DNA from: Vibrio navarrensis
Lineage (GTDB): Bacteria > Pseudomonadota > Gammaproteobacteria > Enterobacterales > Vibrionaceae
Direction of reading: 5' to 3'
NCBI RefSeq assembly: GCF_015767675.1
Contig: NZ_CP065217.1
Span: forward strand, 2,046,001 to 2,110,000
Length of the DNA: 64,000 bases
A model generated the notes under the pieces. That model made no database searches, was not told where the DNA came from, and saw only the letters and a list, made by a program, of their open reading frames with translations. Positions 52,719 through 60,161 of this stretch are shown piece after piece. Numbering within the stretch: the stretch's first letter is position 1; each line of letters starts with the position of its first letter. Position numbers and translations under genes: made by a program.

Positions 52719-54014
52719 ATGACTGCAGAGATCGCCGTGTATAACAAAAGCGCCATAGCCTTGGCCGCAGATTCAGCCGTAACGATTTCTGATGGTAGTA
52801 GCTCAAAAATTTACAACGGAGCAGAAAAGTTATTTGCTTTGTCCAAATATCAACCGCTAGGTATTATGCTATATGGTGCAGGTAGCCTATGCTCTATTCC
52901 TTGGGAATTAATAATCAAACAATATCGGAAGAGCTTAGGGAAAGAGTCGTTCCAAACCTTAGATGCTTATGCCGAAGACTTTTGGTCTTACTTGTCGAAT
53001 GCTCAAAGGTTAGTCCCAAAAGATCTTAGGTACTCGTTTTTGGATAGCTCTTACAACAGAGCCATACAACACGTTATAACTATGGTTGATGGGATTTTCA
53101 AAAGAGAAATCGAGTTAGACAACTCTTTTCAGATTACCACAGACCTAACAATGCAAACGTTTTTAAGGTGTTCGGCAGAAATAATTATCGAACTACAAGA
53201 AGCCGATTTTTTTAGTGGCTTTGACTCGCATGATCTGGTTGAGGCTGAGGTCTATGCAAGTTTATTTTTGGAGCGTAATTTAAGCTCTTTGTTTCCTGAT
53301 ATCGATTTCCCAGATGCGAACATTTCTTCGTTTAAAAGGTTATTAGCACTAATTACATGCAAAGATAACCAACTAGGGCTCATTACTGGTGTGGTGTTTG
53401 CGGGCTACGGAAGTGAGGAGTACTTTCCTGTGGTCTTAGCCTACAACGTACATGGATTCTTTGGAAATAAGTTGCGTTTTACTCAAAATCTTGAAAAAAG
53501 CTCTGCTGCTGGGAATAGCGGGATGACGGCTTATGCTCAAGAGGAAGAAGTATTTGCATTTGAATACGGCGCTAACCCTAGGCTGCTCAACATCATTAAT
53601 GAAAAATTTCGGACAATGCTTGGTGATAGCCTGACTGAATTTGAAAAAATAGTCGGTACCCTAACAAACGACAATGATTTGAAAAAACGTCTTGTTGTTG
53701 AGTTTACAAGCTTTACTGAAAAAAACTGGCAAAGAAATGTTAACAGCGTAAATGATTTCATAAGAGTTGAACACTGTGACAAGGTAACTCAAATGATAGA
53801 GTTCTTGCCTAAAGACGAGCTAGCTTATATGGCAGAGTCACTCGTAAACATGACCGCATTCAAAAGAAAGGTGTCAAATGATGCTGAATCCGTTGGCGGG
53901 CCCATTGATGTTGCTATAATATCTAAAGGTGATGGCTTCATTTGGGTAAAGCGTAAACACTATTTCTCTAAAGAGCTGAATAGCCATTACTTCAACGAAT
54001 TTCTTAGAGGATAA
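52719..54014 (+). CDS. Proteasome-beta/HslV-like Ntn-hydrolase protein, lysogenic accessory gene
   Basis: A 431-residue protein of a family not previously known to me. Its first 60 residues copy the opening of proteasome beta/HslV subunits: MT-AEIAVYNKSAIALAADS, then VTISDG, GAEKLFAL and GIMLYGAGSL. If Met1 is removed, Thr1 would be the nucleophile with Asp17 at the canonical place and Lys36 near canonical Lys33. The rest (about 200 more residues than a proteasome subunit) is helical and unassigned. It lies 44 bp after cI and so is probably made in lysogens. Proteolysis or a sensing role in defence is inferred only. Confidence 0.68.
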   Translation: MTAEIAVYNKSAIALAADSAVTISDGSSSKIYNGAEKLFALSKYQPLGIMLYGAGSLCSIPWELIIKQYRKSLGKESFQTLDAYAEDFWSYLSNAQRLVPKDLRYSFLDSSYNRAIQHVITMVDGIFKREIELDNSFQITTDLTMQTFLRCSAEIIIELQEADFFSGFDSHDLVEAEVYASLFLERNLSSLFPDIDFPDANISSFKRLLALITCKDNQLGLITGVVFAGYGSEEYFPVVLAYNVHGFFGNKLRFTQNLEKSSAAGNSGMTAYAQEEEVFAFEYGANPRLLNIINEKFRTMLGDSLTEFEKIVGTLTNDNDLKKRLVVEFTSFTEKNWQRNVNSVNDFIRVEHCDKVTQMIEFLPKDELAYMAESLVNMTAFKRKVSNDAESVGGPIDVAIISKGDGFIWVKRKHYFSKELNSHYFNEFLRG

Positions 54015-54017
54015 ATC

Positions 54018-54182
54018 ATGACACATAAAACGCTGCAAGGAAGCGTAGCGCTCGATGAATGGAGAAAACTCTACAACATAGAGAAGTTCAAACAGGAAGA
54101 GAACAAACAAAGAGCTGCTAATGCTCCTATTGCAAGAAAGAAAACACAACATAAAAGCAACGCACCTGCTTTTTCATACTAG
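54018..54182 (+). CDS. Small basic protein after the Ntn-hydrolase
   Basis: A 54-residue, highly charged protein (begins MTHKTLQGSVALDEWRKLYN, ends with a Lys/Gln/Ala-rich tail). Starts 3 bp after the stop of the Ntn-hydrolase gene, with AGAGGATAAATC containing the RBS, and is followed by a strong terminator. It is therefore probably the third gene of the cI transcript and could be a partner or substrate of the hydrolase. Unknown family. Confidence 0.6.
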   Translation: MTHKTLQGSVALDEWRKLYNIEKFKQEENKQRAANAPIARKKTQHKSNAPAFSY

Positions 54183-54214
54183 TTTTCAATAACTTGCTAA
54201 GTCATTGATACACT

Positions 54215-54240
54215 AAAAGGGAGCTCACGCTCCCTTTTCT
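54215..54240 (+). terminator. Terminator of the cI operon
   Basis: AAAAGGGAGC pairs with GCTCCCTTTT over four bases, then CTATAT. It closes the cI-hydrolase-small protein unit. The following 54241-54505 stretch holds no gene I can support. Confidence 0.85.
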
Positions 54241-54505
54241 ATATATGGCCTTTTTTGGCTGGTTAGTGCCTAACTACCAACAACTCATGTCATTTCTTAA
54301 GATTTCATCTTTAACCTTGCACTACATAAGTGTCGTAATTTTCTGTCGTTGTTTGTCCGAACCCTCAAAAGCTCAATTTGATACCGTGATTCTGTAGCAA
54401 TCAACGTCCAAATTTTCCTCTCCTAGACATACACCCTCAGTAGCAATCCAAAATGCCATACAGATCACATTCCCGTATCTCCAAAAATTTAATTCCAATT
54501 TGGTA

Positions 54506-54534
54506 TTGACAGCACTATACCATTTCGGAATACT
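54506..54534 (+). promoter_or_regulatory. Repressed promoter of the rightward early operon (PL-like) with fourth operator
   Basis: -35 TTGACA (54506-54511), 17-bp spacer, -10-like AATACT (54529-54534). The spacer and -10 contain TATACCATTTCGGAATA (54516-54532), which matches the 17-bp immunity operator at all half-site positions. CI should therefore repress this operon as it does cro. Confidence 0.8.
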
Positions 54535-54544
54535 GATTATACCA

Positions 54545-54572
54545 AAGGCAAACTGCCTTCCGCTCTTTAACA
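54545..54572 (+). promoter_or_regulatory. boxB-boxA-like antitermination element
   Basis: A perfect hairpin AAGGCA-AAC-TGCCTT (54545-54559) stands directly before CGCTCTTTAACA (54561-54572). The latter matches the bacterial rRNA boxA consensus (TGCTCTTTAACA) in 11 of 12 positions. It begins about ten bases after the predicted transcription start. Order boxB then boxA is that of rRNA leaders, not lambda nut. Confidence 0.65.
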
Positions 54573-54947
54573 ACATGAACCATGAACGATAACTACCCTC
54601 TCCGCTAGTAGGTGAGAGTAGAGGTCAGCCCAAGCTCCACGAATGGGCGACATGAATTTCGTGAAACAGACTTGTGTGCCTCTTGCGGCGACCGGATGTT
54701 GGCCCCTATGGATAACGGGAAAAGCTTGGAAGAACCAAGCCGCTAACAGTGCTGGAATGGCTTAACCGAGTGGATGACCCGCAATGCACACAACCCCGCC
54801 TAGTTTCGGCGGTGAGATAGAAACGCAAATCGGCTTTGCTAACAGAGCCAATTTGAAACCCCTTTTTTGGTCGGACAGCGGCGTTAGGAAAGGCCGACAA
54901 AGCCTAACAAAACTGCATTAGAGGGGTTTCAAATAGAAGGAGGATTT
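54573..54947 (+). ncRNA. Structured leader RNA of the rightward early operon
   Basis: About 375 nt without a convincing gene, full of exact stems: GCCCA/TGGGC, CTTGG-AAGAA-CCAAG, CGCC/GGCG, GGCT/AGCC, GTTAGG/CCTAAC, and ATTTGAAACCCC with GGGGTTTCAAAT, the last one ending just before the RBS AGAAGGAGG of the first gene. Probably a regulatory leader that controls elongation or translation. Structures were found by eye only. Confidence 0.5.
54926..54943 (+). repeat. 18-bp leader element, copy 1
   Basis: GTTTCAAATAGAAGGAGG, ending with the Shine-Dalgarno of the first gene of the rightward operon; identical to the copy at 55584-55601. Its left half is also the 3' arm of a 12-bp hairpin. Confidence 0.85.
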
Positions 54948-55511
54948 ATGCTTGAGCAGCGATTCATTTTCACTAAGCCAATGCCGTTCATTGCTTATCG
55001 CCATTTTGACAGATTGATGGCCGATATTAACGGCCTAATGAAATCACAAACCCATACCGATATGTTACGGCTCACTCTCTGCTTGGTTGCGAGTAATGGG
55101 CAGATCACTGTTGCGGGCTTTACGACATTCGCAAAACTTGCCGAACGCAAAGATGTAGCCGTTCATTTTCAACTGCCGTCCATAGTTGATGCATATAACT
55201 TACGCGGCATTCCAGAACATGACCATAACGTAACGTTCACTTTGTTAGGAATTGAACTGCTCTCTGGGTCGATAGAAGCAATTACTGATCTGATTACCAC
55301 CTATGAAGGAAAAATGTGCTTTATGAACTTCTCAAGCGACATCACTCAACGAGCAATGTCGCCAGATTCTTTTGAGCATTGGAAAAAGAATGAAGTTTCT
55401 ACTTTAGCGCTCACAGACGCGACTTTGCGCCCCGCTCAAGTAGATGTTGATGAGTTGTCTCTTCCTCAATTAGCTCGAAGCGTTCTAGATATTTTTGATA
55501 CCGATTCTTAA
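54948..55511 (+). CDS. Unknown early protein, paralogue A
   Basis: A 187-residue protein, first gene of the CI-controlled rightward operon. It is soluble with mixed helices and strands (SNGQITVAGFTTFAKLAERK; FTLLGIELLSGSIEAITDLI) and an end SPDSFEHWKKNEVSTLA that resembles the end of the next gene (SSEFEQWLNGKLISFS). The two are similar in length, share the same 18-bp start element, and are probably ancient duplicates. No family is recognised. Placement suggests a host-takeover or anti-host function made first after infection. Confidence 0.68.
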   Translation: MLEQRFIFTKPMPFIAYRHFDRLMADINGLMKSQTHTDMLRLTLCLVASNGQITVAGFTTFAKLAERKDVAVHFQLPSIVDAYNLRGIPEHDHNVTFTLLGIELLSGSIEAITDLITTYEGKMCFMNFSSDITQRAMSPDSFEHWKKNEVSTLALTDATLRPAQVDVDELSLPQLARSVLDIFDTDS

Positions 55512-55583
55512 TGCTTTCTGACACTCAGTAACTCGGGCGCGAGCTATAAAAAACAAGCAGTCAATCTTGTGTTTGGGGAAAGA

Positions 55584-55601
55584 GTTTCAAATAGAAGGAG
55601 G
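55584..55601 (+). repeat. 18-bp leader element, copy 2
   Basis: Identical GTTTCAAATAGAAGGAGG in front of the second paralogue. AGGAGG lies four bases before the GTG start, the same spacing as in copy 1. Confidence 0.85.
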
Positions 55602-55605
55602 TTCT

Positions 55606-56196
55606 GTGTCAGATCTTGTCAGAAAAGGGCTGGTTTTCCCAAGCTATCGGCCTTCACTTAGCTATAACGAGGCATACAACGTTTTCAACGTTTTGCGCGA
55701 TGAATGCTCTAAAGGCCTTTACCCAAATCAAAACTTTGTTGTCATGCTCAGTTTCATCTGCCGATTCAAAGATTTTACGTTGGGAGCCAACGTCAGCTTT
55801 ATGCAAGCCGGAAACGAGGTTCGCACCGATTGCTCTCAGGTTGGCCTCTTTGACCACGGAGTTGTCCCAGATGGCATATGTAAAACAAATGGTTGGGAAA
55901 ACACTTTAGCCTTAGAGCTCGTTGGCATTGATTCCCTTATAACCACGCGCAAGAGTAATCTTGTCGAGTTATTTAAAGCGTTTTGGGAATCAAACGAGCG
56001 CTTCTATCACCTTACAGGCGACATCAATAAAAACCTGATGCCACCCAGCAGTGAGTTCGAACAATGGCTGAATGGAAAACTTATCTCATTTTCTCAGGAA
56101 GCGCACTTTTCGCTCCAATCTCTTGAAGATAATCAAGGGAAACATCCACAGGTGTTAATTTGTAGCCTTTTAGAAAGTCTGGATACATGGCAATAA
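55606..56196 (+). CDS. Unknown early protein, paralogue B
   Basis: A 196-residue protein starting with GTG; the frame is open 13 codons further upstream but the 18-bp element AGGAGG-TTCT-GTG decides the start. Sequence includes YNVFNVLRDECSKGLYPNQN, MLSFICRFKDFTLGANVSFM and LVGIDSLITTRKSNLVELFK. It is similar in layout to paralogue A, with the clearest likeness at the end. No family is recognised. The gene is followed by a long structured non-coding region. Confidence 0.68.
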   Translation: MSDLVRKGLVFPSYRPSLSYNEAYNVFNVLRDECSKGLYPNQNFVVMLSFICRFKDFTLGANVSFMQAGNEVRTDCSQVGLFDHGVVPDGICKTNGWENTLALELVGIDSLITTRKSNLVELFKAFWESNERFYHLTGDINKNLMPPSSEFEQWLNGKLISFSQEAHFSLQSLEDNQGKHPQVLICSLLESLDTWQ

Positions 56197-56265
56197 CATC
56201 TTCAGTTACCCAGTAATCTTGCTTGCCGTACTCGTCAGGATTTTTATTGTAAATCAAAAAATTAA

Positions 56266-56820
56266 CCTGCTTTGGTGAGCGACTGTTTTTCTTCAACTTT
56301 TGACTGTCGGTGTTAAATTTTTGAAGGTCGCTCAACCAAAGCAAGTGAAAGCGTGACTACAAGGTGTGTCAGCTAGTAGTGCAAATCCTTGGCTCGATGT
56401 TCCCAACATCGAGTTGCCGCAGCCGGGGCAGAACCGGACGTTGAATTAGCGGTAAAAACACTAGCATTGCAGGGGCTAAGCCTCCAAAAGCCTGACTGCA
56501 TGGACACCGGGAAAGACTGGCGAGTGACTGCCGAACGTAGTCATTTTGAAAGCAGTTTGAAAATAATGAAGCCCCTATTTCAGACTGTTTTCAAAATATA
56601 GTTCATCGGTGTAGCTGGCAGCTTACTGCCTTTAAACCAGATACCCACTGTGAGGCACTAAGCAGTGGCGCGGGGATGGCGCGTAATCAGGGTGTTCGTC
56701 ACTAACACAATATCCCATCCGAACGGCAAAGCGGTTAACTCTGCAATGTTCGTTCAGTGACATTAGCCAACTGACGTTGTTACACATTTAGCCCCATACA
56801 TCATGGGGCTCTTTTTTACG
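56266..56820 (+). ncRNA. Candidate large structured RNA with terminator
   Basis: About 550 nt rich in stems. CTTTGGTGAGCGAC pairs with GTCGCTCAACCAAAG (one bulge) as a long 5' hairpin. CTCGATGTT-CCC-AACATCGAG (56394-56414) is perfect. ATTTTGAAAGCAGT pairs with ACTGTTTTCAAAAT, and its loop holds AGCCCCT, complementary to AGGGGCT upstream: a pseudoknot. Further: GGCAG-CTTA-CTGCC, CCACTG/CAGTGG, GTTCG/CGAAC. It ends with a strong terminator at 56790-56817. No supported gene overlaps most of it. Its class is unknown; large ornate phage RNAs of the GOLLD/ROOL type are the nearest idea. Confidence 0.5.
56790..56817 (+). terminator. Strong intrinsic terminator
   Basis: AGCCCCAT pairs with ATGGGGCT over five bases, then CTTTTTT. 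It ends the structured segment; expression of the genes to the right requires readthrough or a new promoter. Confidence 0.9.
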
Positions 56821-56889
56821 GATTCAGTATGAATGAGCGGAAAACGTTCTTGATTAATCAATCGCTCTACATAGGCATGCTTATCATGG

Positions 56890-56923
56890 TTTTGCTGTGA
56901 TGTGATTCAGCATCACAGCAAAA
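56890..56923. other. Perfect 13-bp stem-loop
   Basis: TTTTGCTGTGATG pairs with CATCACAGCAAAA over an eight-base loop. It has no T run after it on either strand, so it is probably a protein-binding dyad or RNA structure in the leader of the recombination genes rather than a terminator. Confidence 0.6.
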
Positions 56924-56934
56924 CAAAACCAAAA

Positions 56935-57085
56935 AGCCCGACTAATGCCGGGCTATTGGGGAGTGCATAACGACCAAGAAACGCACTCCAAACCGCCGAG
57001 GCGGTCAAGGTAACGACCAATAGACAACCACATCGCAGACTCATCCACATTGCAAAGGCCTATTGGCAGCTAAGGCAACGACCAA
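56935..57085 (+). promoter_or_regulatory. Three start-less copies of the TAACGACCAA element with stem-loops
   Basis: CATAACGACCAA (56966-56977) lies in the loop of a GGAGTGC/GCACTCC hairpin. GGTAACGACCAA (57009-57020) follows the stem ACCGCC-GA-GGCGGT by three bases. GGCAACGACCAA (57074-57085) is the third. Another stem AGCCCG/CGGGCT precedes them. None is followed by a usable start codon, unlike the copies at gene starts. Confidence 0.65.
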
Positions 57086-57115
57086 GAAGCCCTAACCGTT
57101 TGGGAGAATAACAAA

Positions 57116-57502
57116 GTGAATATCCTAAATCTAGTACCCGAAAATCAAGAAGCTGCGTTCAGCCACTTCATTGACAACGGAATCAGTCGCATTAAAGCCA
57201 ATCGCGAATTTTGCGGCTTAACCCTAAGCAGTTTTGTTGAATGGATGCTCGAGCAAGATATGCCCTTTCGCATGATGACAGGCCTCGTCCGCAATATTCT
57301 CTCCATCCAGTTTGAACCCATGATGAGTAGCCACAAACTCATCGAGCTTGAAACCTTTCAAGAGCACTTTAATGAGCTTTTAGAAAAGTACGTGGATGCC
57401 AACCGGAACATTGTTCTTAAAGGCTACCGCGAACTCAAAAACGACCAAATCCAAGAGCAGAAAGTGACTCAGTTTGAGCAACAGCAGCTCTCTAACTTTT
57501 AA
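57116..57502 (+). CDS. Hypothetical early protein upstream of Bet
   Basis: A 128-residue helical protein (NGISRIKANREFCGLTLSSF; FQEHFNELLEKYVDANRNIV). The start is GTG after GGGAGAATAACAAA. No family recognised. It directly precedes the recombinase gene and shares its operon, so a DNA-related accessory role, or control of recombination, is possible. Confidence 0.65.
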   Translation: MNILNLVPENQEAAFSHFIDNGISRIKANREFCGLTLSSFVEWMLEQDMPFRMMTGLVRNILSIQFEPMMSSHKLIELETFQEHFNELLEKYVDANRNIVLKGYRELKNDQIQEQKVTQFEQQQLSNF

Positions 57503-57516
57503 TCGAGGTAATGATA

Positions 57517-58368
57517 ATGACCAATATTGTGCCATTTGAGCAGCGTCACCCACTTGTCGCACAGCGCGGGATAGACGAGGCCACCTGGTCTGCACTGCAA
57601 AACAGTGTTTATCCGGGTGCGAAGGAAGAATCTATCTTGATGGTGACGGATTACTGCCGTGCCCGCCACTTAGATCCGCTTCTTAAGCCCGTTCATATCG
57701 TGCCAATGAACGTAAAGAACTCACAAACCAACAACTACGAATGGCGTGATGTGGTGATGCCCGGCATTGGGATGTATCGCATTCAAGCAGATCGCAGTGG
57801 TAGCTACGCTGGCTCAACAGATCCAGAGTTCGGCCCACTGATTGCCATGGAATTTAAAGGTGAAAATAACCACTCGGAAATCATCAACATTCCAGAATGG
57901 TGCAAAATCACGGTCCATAAACTGATCAATGGCACTTTAGTCGCCTTCTCGGCAAAAGAAATGTGGTTAGAGAACTACGCAACTGCAGGGAAGAACACCC
58001 AAATTCCCAACGCAATGTGGAAGAAACGCCCATACGCACAGTTAGCAAAATGCGCCGAGGCTCAAGCTCTTCGCAAAGCATGGCCTGAAATCGGACAGCA
58101 AGCGACTGCTGAAGAAATGGAAGGTAAAGACCTCATTATCGAGCACGATGTTACGCCATCTCGCAACAACATCACCGCAAAGCAGTACCCCGCTCAAGAC
58201 TTCGAAAAGAACTTCCCTTCTTGGCGAAAGAAAATCGAATCAGGCCGCAACACACCTGAACGCATCATCGCCATGGTTGAAGCCAAGGGAGCACTAACCG
58301 AAGACATGAAACAGCGCCTTTTAAGCGTTAATACCATTCAGGGAGAAACCACTCATGCAAGTCACTAA
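57517..58368 (+). CDS. bet: Single-strand annealing protein Bet (RecT/Red-beta family)
   Basis: A 283-residue annealing protein. YCRARHLDPLLKPVHIVPMN, RDVVMPGIGMYRIQADRSG and KRPYAQLAKCAEAQALRKAW are the conserved blocks of the phage Bet family. It pairs resected DNA ends during recombination. The second ATG (57517) is chosen because GAGGT is then properly spaced. It overlaps the exonuclease gene, with which it forms a Red-type pair. Confidence 0.9.
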   Translation: MTNIVPFEQRHPLVAQRGIDEATWSALQNSVYPGAKEESILMVTDYCRARHLDPLLKPVHIVPMNVKNSQTNNYEWRDVVMPGIGMYRIQADRSGSYAGSTDPEFGPLIAMEFKGENNHSEIINIPEWCKITVHKLINGTLVAFSAKEMWLENYATAGKNTQIPNAMWKKRPYAQLAKCAEAQALRKAWPEIGQQATAEEMEGKDLIIEHDVTPSRNNITAKQYPAQDFEKNFPSWRKKIESGRNTPERIIAMVEAKGALTEDMKQRLLSVNTIQGETTHASH

Positions 58369-60088
58369 CATCCAGTTCCACAACGTTCAGCAAGGCACCG
58401 ATGAATGGCATGCTTTGCGTGAAACCGTCGATTTTACCGCTTCTGAAGTTTCTGCCGCACTAGGGTGCTCACCTTATAAAACCCGCGATCAGCTCATGCA
58501 CGAGAAAGCGACGGGCATTAAGCCAGAAATCAGTAGCTATCAAGAGAAAATCTTCGCCGATGGCCACCGCTTTGAAGAAATGGCGCGCCCTATTCTGGAA
58601 AGTAATCTTGGTGAAGAGCTCTATCCGGCCACCATTACTGGCGAATGCGAAGGGCTTACTCTACTCGCTTCGCTTGATGGCTTAACAATAGATGGCGACA
58701 TTGCATTCGAGCACAAATCGCCTAATGGAAAGCTTGTTGCCAAAATCGCTGAACGCAACTTAGACACTCATTATGTTGTGCAGATGGAGCAGCAGTTACT
58801 TCTCTCTGGCGCGGCAGTCTGCAAGTTTGTAGCAAGTGATGGCACAGAGCAAAACTGGCACGAAATGGACTACTACCCCGACGAATCGGTACAAAGCTGG
58901 ATTATTTCAGGCTTAAAGCAATTCAAGTCTGACTTAGCGGAGTACAAGCAAAAACTGGCAAACGGCGAAATCGCTCAGGAAAGCAAGCCAGTGGTAACCG
59001 CCGAGGTAATTCAAGATTTACCCGCCGTCACCTATAAAATGAACGGCCTTGCGATTGTCAGCAACCTAGACGAGTACAAGGCTAAGGCGCTAGAACTGGT
59101 TGAGCAATCCAAAAAGAAACTGGAAACAGACCAAGATTTTGCCAACGCAGAAAGCATGGTGAAGGTGTTCAAATTCGCCGAAGATAAACTCGGCCTAATG
59201 TCACAGCAAGTTCTCGGTGAAGTGGAGAGCATTGATACCTTTGTGAAAGATCTTGGCTTTATCAGCGAAAACATCCGCCAAGCGCGCCTCGCCTTAGATA
59301 AACAGGTCAAATCTCGCAAAGAAGAGATCAAGGCTGAACTGGTTATGAAGGCAAAGACTGAAATTCAAGCCTTAGTTGCTGACATGTCACAAAAATATAA
59401 TGTCGGTTTTAACGTTAAGCATGACTTTGCTGCGGCCATTAAAGGCAAGCGCAACATTGAAAGCATGCAAAGCGCAATCAATGACGAACTGGCCAAGGCA
59501 AAAATTGCACTGTCTGAGCTAAAAGATATCGCGCAAACCAACCTAGATACCGTTAATCAGAATAGCGAATACCGCTTCTTATTTAACGACTGGGGGCAAA
59601 TAGCCTTTAAAGCACCGGAAGACTTCGCAACGCTCGTTAAACTGCGTATTGCCGAGCACAAAGATGCCGAAGAGAAACGCCGTCAAGCAGAGCGCGACCG
59701 CATCCGCAAGGAAGAAGAAGCCAAAGCGCAAGCCGAAGCCGAGCAAAAAGCAGATGCATTACGTAAAGAGCAGGAAGCCGAAGATCGCCGCAAAGCGCAA
59801 GAGCTTGCACAAAGCCAAGCTAAAGAGAACGCGGTTGAACAAGCAATGCAGGACATCCCTACCCCTGCAGACCCAAATCGCATAGCGCATGCTCGCCGAG
59901 TTTTAGCAACGGCCGAAACCGCCGAAGTAAAACCGTTCACCGCTGCGACCAAAGCGGTTATCACCATCCCAACCGACGAATACAACGAACTGTTACGCAA
60001 AGCAGATTTGCTTGAAGCGCTCTACGCATCGGGTGTCGATAACTGGGACGGATACGGCGAAGCCATCGCCATGTTGAAAGCGTCTTAA
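58355..60088 (+). CDS. YqaJ-type exonuclease fused to a DUF1351-like coiled-coil domain
   Basis: A 577-residue protein. Residues 1-210 are a lambda-exonuclease/YqaJ nuclease (GTDEWHALR, GHRFEEMARPIL, LLASLDGLT, IAFEHKSP, YVVQMEQQLLLSG), giving the PD-(D/E)XK catalytic set. Residues about 235-440 resemble DUF1351 (helical, FISENIRQARLALDKQVKSR), and about 440-520 is a charged coiled coil (EEKRRQAERDRIRKEEEAKA). In many phages the two parts are separate genes. It resects double-stranded DNA for Bet; its start overlaps bet. Confidence 0.88.
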   Translation: MQVTNIQFHNVQQGTDEWHALRETVDFTASEVSAALGCSPYKTRDQLMHEKATGIKPEISSYQEKIFADGHRFEEMARPILESNLGEELYPATITGECEGLTLLASLDGLTIDGDIAFEHKSPNGKLVAKIAERNLDTHYVVQMEQQLLLSGAAVCKFVASDGTEQNWHEMDYYPDESVQSWIISGLKQFKSDLAEYKQKLANGEIAQESKPVVTAEVIQDLPAVTYKMNGLAIVSNLDEYKAKALELVEQSKKKLETDQDFANAESMVKVFKFAEDKLGLMSQQVLGEVESIDTFVKDLGFISENIRQARLALDKQVKSRKEEIKAELVMKAKTEIQALVADMSQKYNVGFNVKHDFAAAIKGKRNIESMQSAINDELAKAKIALSELKDIAQTNLDTVNQNSEYRFLFNDWGQIAFKAPEDFATLVKLRIAEHKDAEEKRRQAERDRIRKEEEAKAQAEAEQKADALRKEQEAEDRRKAQELAQSQAKENAVEQAMQDIPTPADPNRIAHARRVLATAETAEVKPFTAATKAVITIPTDEYNELLRKADLLEALYASGVDNWDGYGEAIAMLKAS

Positions 60089-60116
60089 GCCACTTCTCCA
60101 AGTGGCTTTCTTTTTG
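60088..60116 (+). terminator. Terminator after the exonuclease gene
   Basis: AAGCCACTT pairs with AAGTGGCTT over four bases, then TCTTTTT. Distal genes of the operon must be read through, fitting the boxA element at the operon start. Confidence 0.85.
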
Positions 60117-60121
60117 ACTAA

Positions 60122-60161
60122 CTCAGGGGCTAGCCCCTGAGAATCAAGGTAACGACCAATG
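60122..60161 (+). promoter_or_regulatory. Palindrome plus GGTAACGACCAATG start element (methylase gene)
   Basis: CTCAGGGGCTAGCCCCTGAG is a perfect 20-bp palindrome. Six bases later GGTAACGACCAATG ends with the ATG of the C5 methylase. Stem-loop followed by the element is repeated at 57009 and 63282. Confidence 0.75.

Noticed and set aside
56081..56344. Minus-strand 87-codon frame overlapping paralogue B and the structured RNA
   Set aside because: It needs a TTG start without an RBS, opposes the operon and overlaps a clear gene by more than 100 bp. Its sequence looks somewhat protein-like, so a gene remnant cannot be excluded.
56389..56601. Plus-strand 70-codon frame in the structured region
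   Set aside because: No RBS, many stems within, and Cys/Gln/Leu-rich composition unlike the neighbouring genes.
54183..57115. tRNA genes or a retron/DGR with its RNA
   Set aside because: No tRNA arms or T-loop sequences and no reverse transcriptase or variable-repeat pair were found, despite much RNA structure.
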